From the NCBI RefSeq assembly GCF_020966775.1, contig NZ_JAJKFV010000029.1, positions 2,431,372-2,495,371 of the forward strand: a DNA stretch of 64,000 nt, in the 5' to 3' direction. The stretch is from Rhodopirellula halodulae. Its GTDB lineage: Bacteria; Planctomycetota; Planctomycetia; Pirellulales; Pirellulaceae. The position numbers were made by a program, and so were the translations under genes. The notes under the pieces are model-generated. The model saw only the letters and a list, made by a program, of their open reading frames with translations, made no database searches and had not been told where the DNA came from. Positions 56,554 to 64,000 of this stretch are shown one piece after another (within the stretch, counting starts at the first letter, position 1; each line of letters starts with the position of its first letter).

Positions 56554-59376
56554 ATGAAAACCACCATCGCATCCGACCACTCGACGTCTCGTTCCGCCAC
56601 GCTTCGTTCCTTACCGCCCAAAGTCTTGGCAACGGATTTGGATGGAACGTTCTTGCCGTTGGACGGGGATGAAGTTGCCGTTGAGGCGATGTCGCAAATT
56701 CGCAAGCACTTGGAGGCAAACGATGTGCCATTGGTGTTTGTGACCGGTCGGCACTTCGATTCCGTACGAGACGCGATGGGCGAATTTGATTTGCCCACAC
56801 CGCAGTGGATTCTGTGCGACGTTGGTGTCAGCATCTATCGATTGACCGACGAAGGCGACTTTGTTCGCGAAAGTGCCTACGAAGCGATCTTGGATGAGGT
56901 GCTCGGTGACGTGGACGTGGAAACACACCGTCACGCGATTGCGGAATTGGACGACTTCACGTTGCAAGAATCATTCAAGCAAGGTCGCCACAAGTGGAGT
57001 TACTACGTCCCCGCCGAAAAGTTGGAAGCTTGCCACGATGCCGTGGCGGCTTATCTCAAACTGCACGAGTTGCCATGCAGCATCGTCAGCAGCATCGATC
57101 CATTTAACAACGATGGATTGGTCGACGTTTTACCCCAAGGAGCCTCCAAAGCGTTCGCACTGCATTGGTGGTGTGAACAACATCAATTGGAACCGGAGCA
57201 GATCGTTTTCTGCGGCGATTCCGGCAATGACACCGCGGCACTCATTGCGGGGTATCGCGCCGTCGTGGTCGGCAATGCCGATCGCAAAATTGCACGCAAC
57301 GTTTGGGACGCTCATGTGGCCCACGGTTGGCCCGATCGATTGAAGTTGGCAACCGCGACCAGCACAGGTGGTGTCTTGGAAGGAGCACGTTGGTTCGGAT
57401 TGTTCGATGAACTGTCAGAGGTCGGCGGGGCAGCAGATGAGCTCGCGCCGACAAGCAAACCAGGTGAGATTGCTTGGGGAGCAAAGCTGGTTCGATCCAA
57501 TGAAGCCGAGTTCACGTTATGGGCTCCCAAGCAACAACGCGTTGCGCTGGAAGTCTTGCCTGGACGATTGTTCCGAATGACGCGTGATGACCGAGGCTTT
57601 CATCACTGTCATGTTTCCGAAGTCAGCGATGGCACTCGTTACCAGTACCGTTTTGTTCGTGACGAATTCGCGGACGTGTTTGATGCCGGGACGGAAGCCT
57701 TGAACCTGGACATGTTGCTACATGCATTGCCAGATCCCGCGTCCCGGTATCAGCCGGATGGTGTCCACGGACCATCCGCCATCGTTGACACGCAGTTCCC
57801 GTTTCAGGCCCGGCCGGAGTCCGTCGCGAAAAGCCTGGATGAGTTGATTATTTATGAACTGCACTTGGGGACGTTTACCGAAGAAGGCACCTACCTCGCG
57901 GCGGTTGAGCGGTTGGATGAGCTGGTGGATCTCGGTGTCACCGCCATTGAATTGATGCCGGTGGCGGCTTGTGCGGGGCGATGGAACTGGGGTTACGACG
58001 GGACGCATTGGTATGCCCCGATGACATCGTTCGGTACCCCGGAAGAGTTCCGGCGTCTGGTCGACGCGGCTCACCAACGCGGGATGCTGATGATGGTGGA
58101 CGTGGTCTACAACCACTTTGGGCCCGAAGGAAACTATTGGTCGCAATTCGGGGCCTACTCGTCACGAAAACATTCGACGGTTTGGGGGGCCGCCCCCAAC
58201 TTCGATGGTAAGAAACACGGAGATGTCGTTCGCCGATTTGTCATCGACAATGCGATCATGTGGTTGGATGAATACAACCTGGATGGTTTGCGGGTCGATG
58301 CGATCCACTGCATGAAAGACGACTCGGAGAAACACATCACGACGCAAATGGGGGAAGAGCTGCGTCAATGGGAATCAGCGAATGGCCAACGGGTTTGGTT
58401 GATTGCCGAAACGAATGTCTACGACAAAATCATGGTGCAGCCTTTGTCCGATGGCGGCAGCGGCTTCGACGCGCAGTGGAGTGACGACTTTGTCCACAGC
58501 ATGTTCGCGACGGTGCGACCCGGCGAACAGCTCACGCAGCGAATCTATTCCGCCGGTGTGGATCTGGAGCAATCCCTTCGTCGCGGTTTTGTCTTCGCCG
58601 GTGATGTTCGCGGCGATCGTGGGCGTGAACCGCAGCCGGTGGTGGATGACGCGGGAAACCTTGTGCGTGTGAACACAGAGTCATCGATCATCTGCATTCA
58701 AAATCACGATTTCATCGGCAATCATCCGACGGGAAAGCGACTGCACCAGTTGACTTCATTGGAAACGCAAGCCGCCGCGGTGACGTTGGCAATGTTGCAA
58801 CCGTCGATACCGATGCTGTTCATGGGCGAAGAATTCGCTTCGGAAAATCCTTTCCGGTTCTTCGTGGATTTCGGTGACCCACGCCTCCAAAAAGCTGTGG
58901 TCCGTGGTCGCAAACGAGAGTACCCGCAGCACGATTGGAGTGACGGTGTTTTGCCAACCGACGAGCAAGCGATGCGTTCGTCCGTCATCGGTGCTGTCGA
59001 GGACGGGAACGAAACGATGCGGGATTGGTACAAAACCCTGATTGCGATCCGCAAAGGCTACACCCACGACGGATTGTTGGACTCAAAGCATCTTTCCGTG
59101 GATGTGAATACAGAGTCGGGCCTCTATGTGCTTCAGTACGAAATGGACGGTCGTGCCTTGTTGGTGATGGTCCGACTGTCCTCGGCGGAAGATTCCGCGT
59201 CCAACGAAGAGGTGCCCGTCGCGGATTACCAAACGCTGTTGCGGACCGGTGATGCGAAAGCCGAAGGATCGGGGACTTGGCGATTGTTGGCCGATTCGAT
59301 GGAGGCCTTTGGCGAGCGTCTGACGGAAGGCTTGCTTCCCAATCATGCCCGCATCGGTGTGATTGAAGCGACTTGA
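56554..59376 (+). CDS. HAD phosphatase fused to TreZ-like (GH13) enzyme
   Basis: A 940-residue protein with two enzymes in one chain. Residues about 20-285 are a HAD phosphatase of the sucrose-phosphate phosphatase type (ATDLDGTFLPL, VFVTGRHFDSV, FCGDSGNDTAAL). Residues about 305-400 form an E-set/CBM48-like module (AEFTLWAPKQQRVALEV), and about 430-860 a GH13 barrel closest to malto-oligosyltrehalose trehalohydrolase (WNWGYDGTHWYAP, DVVYNHFGPEGNYW, DGLRVDAIHCM, LIAETNVYD, IQNHDFIGNHPTGKRL). TreY, which makes the TreZ substrate, is not in the window, so trehalose formation is not proven. The alternative is hydrolysis or trimming of the glucan made by amylosucrase. Confidence 0.9.
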   Translation: MKTTIASDHSTSRSATLRSLPPKVLATDLDGTFLPLDGDEVAVEAMSQIRKHLEANDVPLVFVTGRHFDSVRDAMGEFDLPTPQWILCDVGVSIYRLTDEGDFVRESAYEAILDEVLGDVDVETHRHAIAELDDFTLQESFKQGRHKWSYYVPAEKLEACHDAVAAYLKLHELPCSIVSSIDPFNNDGLVDVLPQGASKAFALHWWCEQHQLEPEQIVFCGDSGNDTAALIAGYRAVVVGNADRKIARNVWDAHVAHGWPDRLKLATATSTGGVLEGARWFGLFDELSEVGGAADELAPTSKPGEIAWGAKLVRSNEAEFTLWAPKQQRVALEVLPGRLFRMTRDDRGFHHCHVSEVSDGTRYQYRFVRDEFADVFDAGTEALNLDMLLHALPDPASRYQPDGVHGPSAIVDTQFPFQARPESVAKSLDELIIYELHLGTFTEEGTYLAAVERLDELVDLGVTAIELMPVAACAGRWNWGYDGTHWYAPMTSFGTPEEFRRLVDAAHQRGMLMMVDVVYNHFGPEGNYWSQFGAYSSRKHSTVWGAAPNFDGKKHGDVVRRFVIDNAIMWLDEYNLDGLRVDAIHCMKDDSEKHITTQMGEELRQWESANGQRVWLIAETNVYDKIMVQPLSDGGSGFDAQWSDDFVHSMFATVRPGEQLTQRIYSAGVDLEQSLRRGFVFAGDVRGDRGREPQPVVDDAGNLVRVNTESSIICIQNHDFIGNHPTGKRLHQLTSLETQAAAVTLAMLQPSIPMLFMGEEFASENPFRFFVDFGDPRLQKAVVRGRKREYPQHDWSDGVLPTDEQAMRSSVIGAVEDGNETMRDWYKTLIAIRKGYTHDGLLDSKHLSVDVNTESGLYVLQYEMDGRALLVMVRLSSAEDSASNEEVPVADYQTLLRTGDAKAEGSGTWRLLADSMEAFGERLTEGLLPNHARIGVIEAT

Positions 59377-59508
59377 TGGACGCGGATACCGGCTAAGCAA
59401 CGTGTTCAATGTCGATCGTTGAGCCAGTTGGAAGCCTGGGGGTTGCCCATGTTGCCTGGCTTGCGCGGGTGACCAACGTCGATACTGAAATCGTGCGGTT
59501 GATTGAAC

Positions 59509-59537
59509 TTGAGACAATTTGGCGGTTTTTCTAAAGT
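59509..59537 (+). promoter_or_regulatory. Possible sigma-70-like promoter for the SurA-like gene
   Basis: TTGAGA and TAAAGT are separated by 17 bases, about 46 bases before the ATG at 59584. Planctomycete promoter rules are poorly known, so this rests on the spacing alone. Confidence 0.3.
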
Positions 59538-59583
59538 CGCGGCTCAGGTTCCAAAAATCACCCGGATAAAGGAATGTCCGAAG

Positions 59584-61395
59584 ATGACGGCTCACGCTCG
59601 TTGGATGTTGCGATCAACATCACCGCAAAATTCTATTCGTCGGCTCCTCGTATTGGTCGCTGCCGTGGTCGCGATCGCCGGCGGCGTCACGACGATGTCG
59701 GTGGATGCTGCTGAGAACTCGGTCGTCGCCGTGGTCAACGCGGACCCGATTTCGCGAGACACGTTGGCGGAAGCCAGCGTCGAACGCTACGGCACGGATG
59801 TGCTGGACAACTTGATCAATCGTCACTTGATCATGCAGGAATGCAAACGCCGCGGTCTGGGCGTGACGACGGAAGAAGTCCGCACGGAGATCGTTCGTGT
59901 TGCCAAGAAGTTCGGCCTGAACGTGGAAAGCTACCTGCAACTCTTGCAGGAAGAACGCGACATCACGCCTGAGCAATACAGCCGCGAAATCATTTGGCCG
60001 ATGCTCGCCCTGCGAAAGCTGGTCGCCGACCAAGTGGATGTGACTCAGCAAGAGTTCAACGAAGCGTTTGTTTCGCAATACGGCGAAGCGGTGAAGTGCC
60101 GAATGGTGATGATCCAAGACAAGTCACAGGCCATTCAGTTGCATGCGCAAGCCGCCGCGGAACCGAGCAGCTTCGCTCGTTTGGCAAAGGAATTCAGCGA
60201 AGACCCGACCAGCGCCAGCGTTGGCGGTTTGATTCCACCGATTCGTCGCTACATGGGCGACAAGACCATCGAAGACGCAGCGTTTGGTTTGGCCGAAGGC
60301 GACGTTTCCGAAGTGTTGCCGGTTGGCGATCACTGGATGTTCTTGCAAGCCGTGCGTCGCATCCCCGCCAGCCAACCTTCGCCGCAAGCGTTGCCGGCCA
60401 TCAAAGAACAAATCAACGATCGAATTCGTGACGAGAAGATGAAGACCGCCGCGAGCCAATTGTTTGAGCAACTTCAGAAACAAGCTCAGGTCGTCAAAGT
60501 ATTGGGCGATCAAGCGGCTTCCGCCAAGTATCCCGGCGTCGCCGCGATCATCAACGGACAGCAAGTTTCGATCGCCAGTGTCGCTGCCGAATGTATCAAG
60601 CGTCATGGCGAAAGTGTTTTGGAAGGCGAGATCAATCGCAAACTGCTGACACAAGCTTTGTCCAAAGCTGGGAAGCAAGTCACCAATGCCGACCTGCAAG
60701 CGGAGATCGAGCGAGCCGCGATCAGCTTTGGCTACATCACCCCCAACGGTGCCGCTGACATCGCCGGATGGTTTGACGCTGTTCTTGAAGGAGGCCCCGG
60801 AACGCGTGACGTTTACATCGAAGACGTCGTGTGGCCGAGCGTTGCACTGAAGAAGTTGGTGGAAGACGAAACCACTCTGACGCAAACCGACATGCAAGAG
60901 GGATTCGAAGCTCACTACGGCCCCCGTGCAGAAGTGCTGGCTTGTGTGTTGTCGGACCAACGCAGTGCCCAAAAGGTTTGGGAGATGGCTCGAGACAACC
61001 CGACGGACCAGTTCTTTGGTCAGTTGGCAAACCAGTACAGCATCGAACCCGTTTCAGCGAGCAACTATGGCAAGGTGCCGCCGATTCGCAAATTTGGTGG
61101 TCAACCTGCTGTCGAAAAGGAAGCGTTCCAGATGAAGCCGGGTGACCTGAGCGGCATCATCGCAACGGGCGACAAGTACATCATCTTGCGTTGCCAAGGA
61201 TTCACCGAGCCCGTCGTGTCGGACTTCAACGCCGTGGAAGGAGAGCTTCGCAGCGTTTTGCTCGAGAAGAAAATGAATTTGGCGATGGGGCTGAAGTACG
61301 ATCGGTTGAAGGAAACCGCCGAGATCGACAACTTCTTCGTGGCGACCAAAGAACTGCCACGCGTCGCAGGATCGGAAGCGTCCACTCGACAGTAA
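59584..61395 (+). CDS. SurA/PrsA-like periplasmic peptidyl-prolyl isomerase with two parvulin-like units
   Basis: A 603-residue protein with a signal sequence (LLVLVAAVVAIAGGVTTMSVDA). Two similar halves each have a SurA-like helical segment and a parvulin-like domain. The first is VVNADPISRDTLAEASVERYG with VKCRMVMIQDKSQAIQL and FSEDPTSASVGGLIPPIRR; the second is AAIINGQQVSIASVAAECIKRHG with AEVLACVLSDQRSAQKV and YSIEPVSASNYGKVPPIRK. Both parvulin units seem to keep the SxxxGG/G-like turn only loosely, and the second is more diverged. It probably chaperones outer-membrane proteins. The ATG at 59584 gives the signal peptide. Confidence 0.85.
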   Translation: MTAHARWMLRSTSPQNSIRRLLVLVAAVVAIAGGVTTMSVDAAENSVVAVVNADPISRDTLAEASVERYGTDVLDNLINRHLIMQECKRRGLGVTTEEVRTEIVRVAKKFGLNVESYLQLLQEERDITPEQYSREIIWPMLALRKLVADQVDVTQQEFNEAFVSQYGEAVKCRMVMIQDKSQAIQLHAQAAAEPSSFARLAKEFSEDPTSASVGGLIPPIRRYMGDKTIEDAAFGLAEGDVSEVLPVGDHWMFLQAVRRIPASQPSPQALPAIKEQINDRIRDEKMKTAASQLFEQLQKQAQVVKVLGDQAASAKYPGVAAIINGQQVSIASVAAECIKRHGESVLEGEINRKLLTQALSKAGKQVTNADLQAEIERAAISFGYITPNGAADIAGWFDAVLEGGPGTRDVYIEDVVWPSVALKKLVEDETTLTQTDMQEGFEAHYGPRAEVLACVLSDQRSAQKVWEMARDNPTDQFFGQLANQYSIEPVSASNYGKVPPIRKFGGQPAVEKEAFQMKPGDLSGIIATGDKYIILRCQGFTEPVVSDFNAVEGELRSVLLEKKMNLAMGLKYDRLKETAEIDNFFVATKELPRVAGSEASTRQ

Positions 61396-61477
61396 TCGAA
61401 GACGCTCATCGACAGCGCTCATCGTTGACGCTGTCAACCAACGAAGACCACGCAACCGCGGCCGAATCATTCTGGAT

Positions 61478-62362
61478 TCAGTCGCGGTTTTTCGTTGGCG
61501 TTCGTCGCCGACCGGGAGTGGGTCGGGCCGAGGTGGGGCACCGGGGAGTTGCTTCAGGTCGTGATTGGTCGCACGCGAGCCATTGAACCGCGATGGTAAT
61601 CCAGCTTCCCAACGCTTCGGTGAGTTCAGGGTGGGGGCTGAAGCACAGCACTCGTCCCTCGTCGTATTCGCCGCGAACCGCGGCCGATGTTCCAATCATG
61701 ATCCCGCGTGGGGCTCCCTTTTTCGCGATTTCGGTCGAGAACACCGCCAAGCTTTCATAGTCGGGCACTCGGGGGTCATCCCACTCGCGACGGCCTAGCA
61801 GTGGTCCCTGCGCATAATAGATGTTGACTTCGTGGTCCGTGCAGTCGAAAAGGGTTGCCGCTTGATCCGTGAGCGAAATGCTGACATCGCCGTTTCCGCG
61901 ATTCCAATGGAGACGGTCGACCACCTTCGCGTCCAGCAGGTTCAAGGACCATGAATAGTCGTTGGTTGCAAGGTAAGCACCGGCGCAAATGCCAAGATAA
62001 CCACCGCCATCTGACACAAACTTTCGAACCGACTCGCGGCCGGCTTCTTGCAATGCTTTTCCCTGTTGGCTGCCGCTTCCGCCGGGGTGGATCAAGACAT
62101 CAAAGTCATCCAGTACGCCCGACCGAATCTCTTGAGCATTGATGGTCTGCACCGAAAACGTCTGATCCTCAGCCGTCAAGTTGGACTGCACTGACTTCCA
62201 GCTTTGCCCAACGCCATTGTCATTGTAGATCGCGACACGAATTGCCTCGTTGGCGTGTGAGAGAGTGCAAGGCCAAGCTCCAAGCCCGACGAAACACAGA
62301 CTCACAAATCGCAACGGCAAATGGATCGTCAGGTGGCGGTGAATACGCATGGCCGGTGTCAT
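61478..62362 (-). CDS. Exported BPL_N / class I GATase-like protein
   Basis: A 294-residue protein with a signal sequence (FVSLCFVGLGAWPCTLSHA). The domain at about 36-265 is the glutamine amidotransferase-like fold named BPL_N: VAIYNDNGVG, LIHPGGSGSQQGKAL, the nucleophile elbow GYLGICAGAYLA (Cys), and FSPHPELTE (His, Glu). The catalytic triad appears intact. These exported proteins are common in Planctomycetes and have no known substrate. The ATG at 62362 or 62350 starts the signal; the open frame extends to 62752 without features. The tail is Pro/Arg/Thr-rich. Confidence 0.85.
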   Translation of the reverse strand: MTPAMRIHRHLTIHLPLRFVSLCFVGLGAWPCTLSHANEAIRVAIYNDNGVGQSWKSVQSNLTAEDQTFSVQTINAQEIRSGVLDDFDVLIHPGGSGSQQGKALQEAGRESVRKFVSDGGGYLGICAGAYLATNDYSWSLNLLDAKVVDRLHWNRGNGDVSISLTDQAATLFDCTDHEVNIYYAQGPLLGRREWDDPRVPDYESLAVFSTEIAKKGAPRGIMIGTSAAVRGEYDEGRVLCFSPHPELTEALGSWITIAVQWLACDQSRPEATPRCPTSARPTPGRRRTPTKNRD

Positions 62363-62505
62363 GTTCCTGGTTTGGTTGAAGAAGCTCAGTCTGCAACAAC
62401 GAAAGATCGGCGTAGATTTTGCTGTGGCAACGATTGTTCGCGAACAAGCCTGCGAATAGTGCGTTTGCGTGGCAGGCGTTTGGCTCTTTTCCTGAATGAC
62501 CGTTC

Positions 62506-63921
62506 TCAGCGACGTCGACTGCGCCGGCCGGCTCGTCTGGCGTGCTCGCTCATGGCGCCCGCCGCGGCGTGTGCCATCGCGTTGACCAGGACCTGCGTCA
62601 TCGGGTGCGTGGCGACATTGGTCACGTGGTCCATCGCGGTGGGACCCCAGCTTTGCATTCGCCGGATTGAATTCCAAACCGCATCCACATCGTGCGGCGA
62701 TTGGGCTCGGTCCAACATGGTCATCACGTCGAGCATGTCCGAAAACTGACAACGCCCGCGGTCAAAGCTGGACGCGCGAAAGCGTTGGATCAAACGACCG
62801 ATCGACTGATGGATCTGCTGCTGAGTGACCATGTCGTCCTGAAAACGGTTGCTGGTCAATTCCGTTTGGTCCATCTTGGTCTCGATGCCTCGCAGGGAAG
62901 CAACGATTTGGTCGTCGGTGATTTCCGGGGTGCGGCGAGCTTTTTGACGCAGTTCGTGAGTGTCCGTTTGAGCCAACATTTTCCGGAACAGCTCGACGGC
63001 TTCCTGGTAGTAAGAGCACTGCGTGGTTTCCAGTTCGGTCAGTTTTGCTTGGCTTGTCTCGCATCGCTGCGTCCACTCACCGAGGTCATCCAGCAGTGAT
63101 TCTCGCTGTCGTTTCAGTGCCCGGACTTCGCGAAGATGTTGGTCCAAACCGTGTTGGTCCGCCGCGCGGTCACGATGTCCCTCCAGTTCCTGCATCACGG
63201 TTTCCAACGCGTCGCGATCTTCCGCGATGATCGCACGCATCGTTTCTGGCGTGTTCTTCAGGTAGTCGTAGTCGCGTTTGGATTGTTGGTAGTCGCACAT
63301 TTTCGCGACCCACCGGTCCATCCGTCGCGTGAATCCACGATGGGTGTACTGGGCCGTGCCGAAGTGTCGGTCTTTCAAATAGCTGAAGAGTTTGCATTCC
63401 TCAAACGCGGGTAGTTTCCGTGCCGCGTCTTGGCTGATTTCGTCCAGGTTCGCTTCGGCGCGTTCCAGAGCCGCCTCCGCCATCGCAGCGCGATCGGACA
63501 AGGCAACGAATGCCGGATTGCTCTTCAAAGTATCTTCGACCGCGGCAATCAATTGCTCCTGTTTGGCTTCGGCCGCTTCCAAATCCTGGTTGAGCTTTGC
63601 CAATGCCGCTTCTTGCGTCTCGCGACCGTGGTTGTCGGCTTCCAAGTCATCTTGAAGGCGTCGAACGTGATCCTGTTTTCGTAGCAGGATCTCGTGCATC
63701 GTCGGTCGCACTTCTGACCACGTCTCTTGGATCGCTTCGCGGGATAGTTCCGGCAGATAGTGCTCGGCCAAACTACGCAGTGTCTCGTCCCGTTGGGCTT
63801 CGAGCTGGTCCTGGGTTGCTTGGAACTGTCCCATCTGGCTGCGCAACTGTTCCAGTTTTGCAGCGGCCTGGTTGTAGGCGGTCAGCAGTTGTCCGTGGAC
63901 GGTTGGGCCGGTCAGCGGCAT
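62506..63921 (-). CDS. Long coiled-coil protein
   Basis: A 471-residue protein made almost entirely of heptad-like helices (about 15-180 and 225-400). It has no signal peptide or membrane segment, and the C-terminus is rich in Arg (ARRAGRRSRRR). A central non-coiled patch (KLFSYLKDRHFGTAQYTHRGFTRRMDRWVAKMCDY) is conserved-looking and may be a functional site. No family recognised. The start ATG is 80 bases from the right edge of the window. Confidence 0.75.
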   Translation of the reverse strand: MPLTGPTVHGQLLTAYNQAAAKLEQLRSQMGQFQATQDQLEAQRDETLRSLAEHYLPELSREAIQETWSEVRPTMHEILLRKQDHVRRLQDDLEADNHGRETQEAALAKLNQDLEAAEAKQEQLIAAVEDTLKSNPAFVALSDRAAMAEAALERAEANLDEISQDAARKLPAFEECKLFSYLKDRHFGTAQYTHRGFTRRMDRWVAKMCDYQQSKRDYDYLKNTPETMRAIIAEDRDALETVMQELEGHRDRAADQHGLDQHLREVRALKRQRESLLDDLGEWTQRCETSQAKLTELETTQCSYYQEAVELFRKMLAQTDTHELRQKARRTPEITDDQIVASLRGIETKMDQTELTSNRFQDDMVTQQQIHQSIGRLIQRFRASSFDRGRCQFSDMLDVMTMLDRAQSPHDVDAVWNSIRRMQSWGPTAMDHVTNVATHPMTQVLVNAMAHAAAGAMSEHARRAGRRSRRR

Positions 63922-64000
63922 GGCGAGTGATGGGAAAGAAGGCTGCAGTGATAGAAAGTCGCAAACAAAATTGGCGTGACAGCGTTAGGCAAAGAAGTAC

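Noticed and set aside
1-64000. tRNA or rRNA genes
   Set aside because: No T-arm-like motif in a cloverleaf context and no rRNA-like stretch was found by reading; a tRNAscan run would settle it.

Overview
The window looks like a Planctomycetes chromosome, most likely Rhodopirellula or a close Pirellulaceae relative. This rests on family content read from the translations: a DUF1588/DUF1585 cytochrome gene next to a DUF1552 gene, a DUF1559 pilin-like protein with a small lipoprotein, a sulfatase, a Gfo/Idh/MocA oxidoreductase with a Tat-type leader, a planctomycete-type sigma factor with a FecR-like partner, and terminal NPYxxP-type motifs in several membrane proteins. No rRNA, tRNA, CRISPR, transposase or phage gene was found. 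Base composition appears fairly even throughout.

Layout. 1-1922: end of a cytochrome-type gene and a DUF1552 gene. 2056-7035 (minus): FAD oxidoreductase, membrane protein, sigma factor and FecR/DNRLRE protein, probably one operon. 7317-8674: DUF1559 protein and small lipoprotein, closed by a clear terminator. 8757-11201 (minus): nth and a cysE/epsC-type serine acetyltransferase, separated by an array of four 181-bp repeats. 11310-17481: lipoprotein, NPY-motif membrane proteins and a very large exported CHAT-like protein. 17409-22854: FlgI-like/HEAT lipoprotein, di-haem cytochrome, exported protein, rdgB. 22951-28465: queD, DoxX protein, Gfo/Idh/MocA oxidoreductase, sulfatase. 28481-32839 (minus): lepB-lptB-ilvA. 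33057-35772: TolC-like and DinB-like exported proteins.

36473-42353 is a partial Tad/Flp pilus locus: flp pilin, prepilin peptidase (cpaA), cpaB, secretin (cpaC/rcpA) and cpaE/tadZ. The secretin is broken by a one-base frameshift near 40363. Most of the spacers between these genes hold one or two strong hairpins. The ATPase and inner-membrane platform genes (cpaF, tadB, tadC) are not in the window. It is followed by lnt (42473-44329), proS and carA (minus, overlapping), two small proteins, ychF, and queA.

51093-59376 is a sucrose and alpha-glucan locus: amylosucrase, sucrose-phosphate synthase fused to a sucrose-phosphate phosphatase-type HAD domain, and a PfkB sugar kinase on the minus strand, with a divergent gene that fuses another HAD phosphatase to a TreZ-like GH13 enzyme. 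Together these could make sucrose, convert it to alpha-glucan plus fructose, recapture the fructose, and trim or hydrolyse glucan. The last part carries a double-parvulin SurA-like protein, a BPL_N/GATase-like exported protein and a coiled-coil protein.

Strongest leads: the HAD-TreZ fusion in the sucrose/amylosucrase locus; the 181-bp repeats, which form an ABAB higher-order pattern with paired substitutions in hairpin arms; the FlgI-HEAT lipoprotein outside a flagellar context; the signal peptidase with a zinc-ribbon-like insert and a lectin-like insert; the CHAT-like protein lacking its cysteine; and the frameshifted Tad secretin with hairpins in most spacers of the locus.
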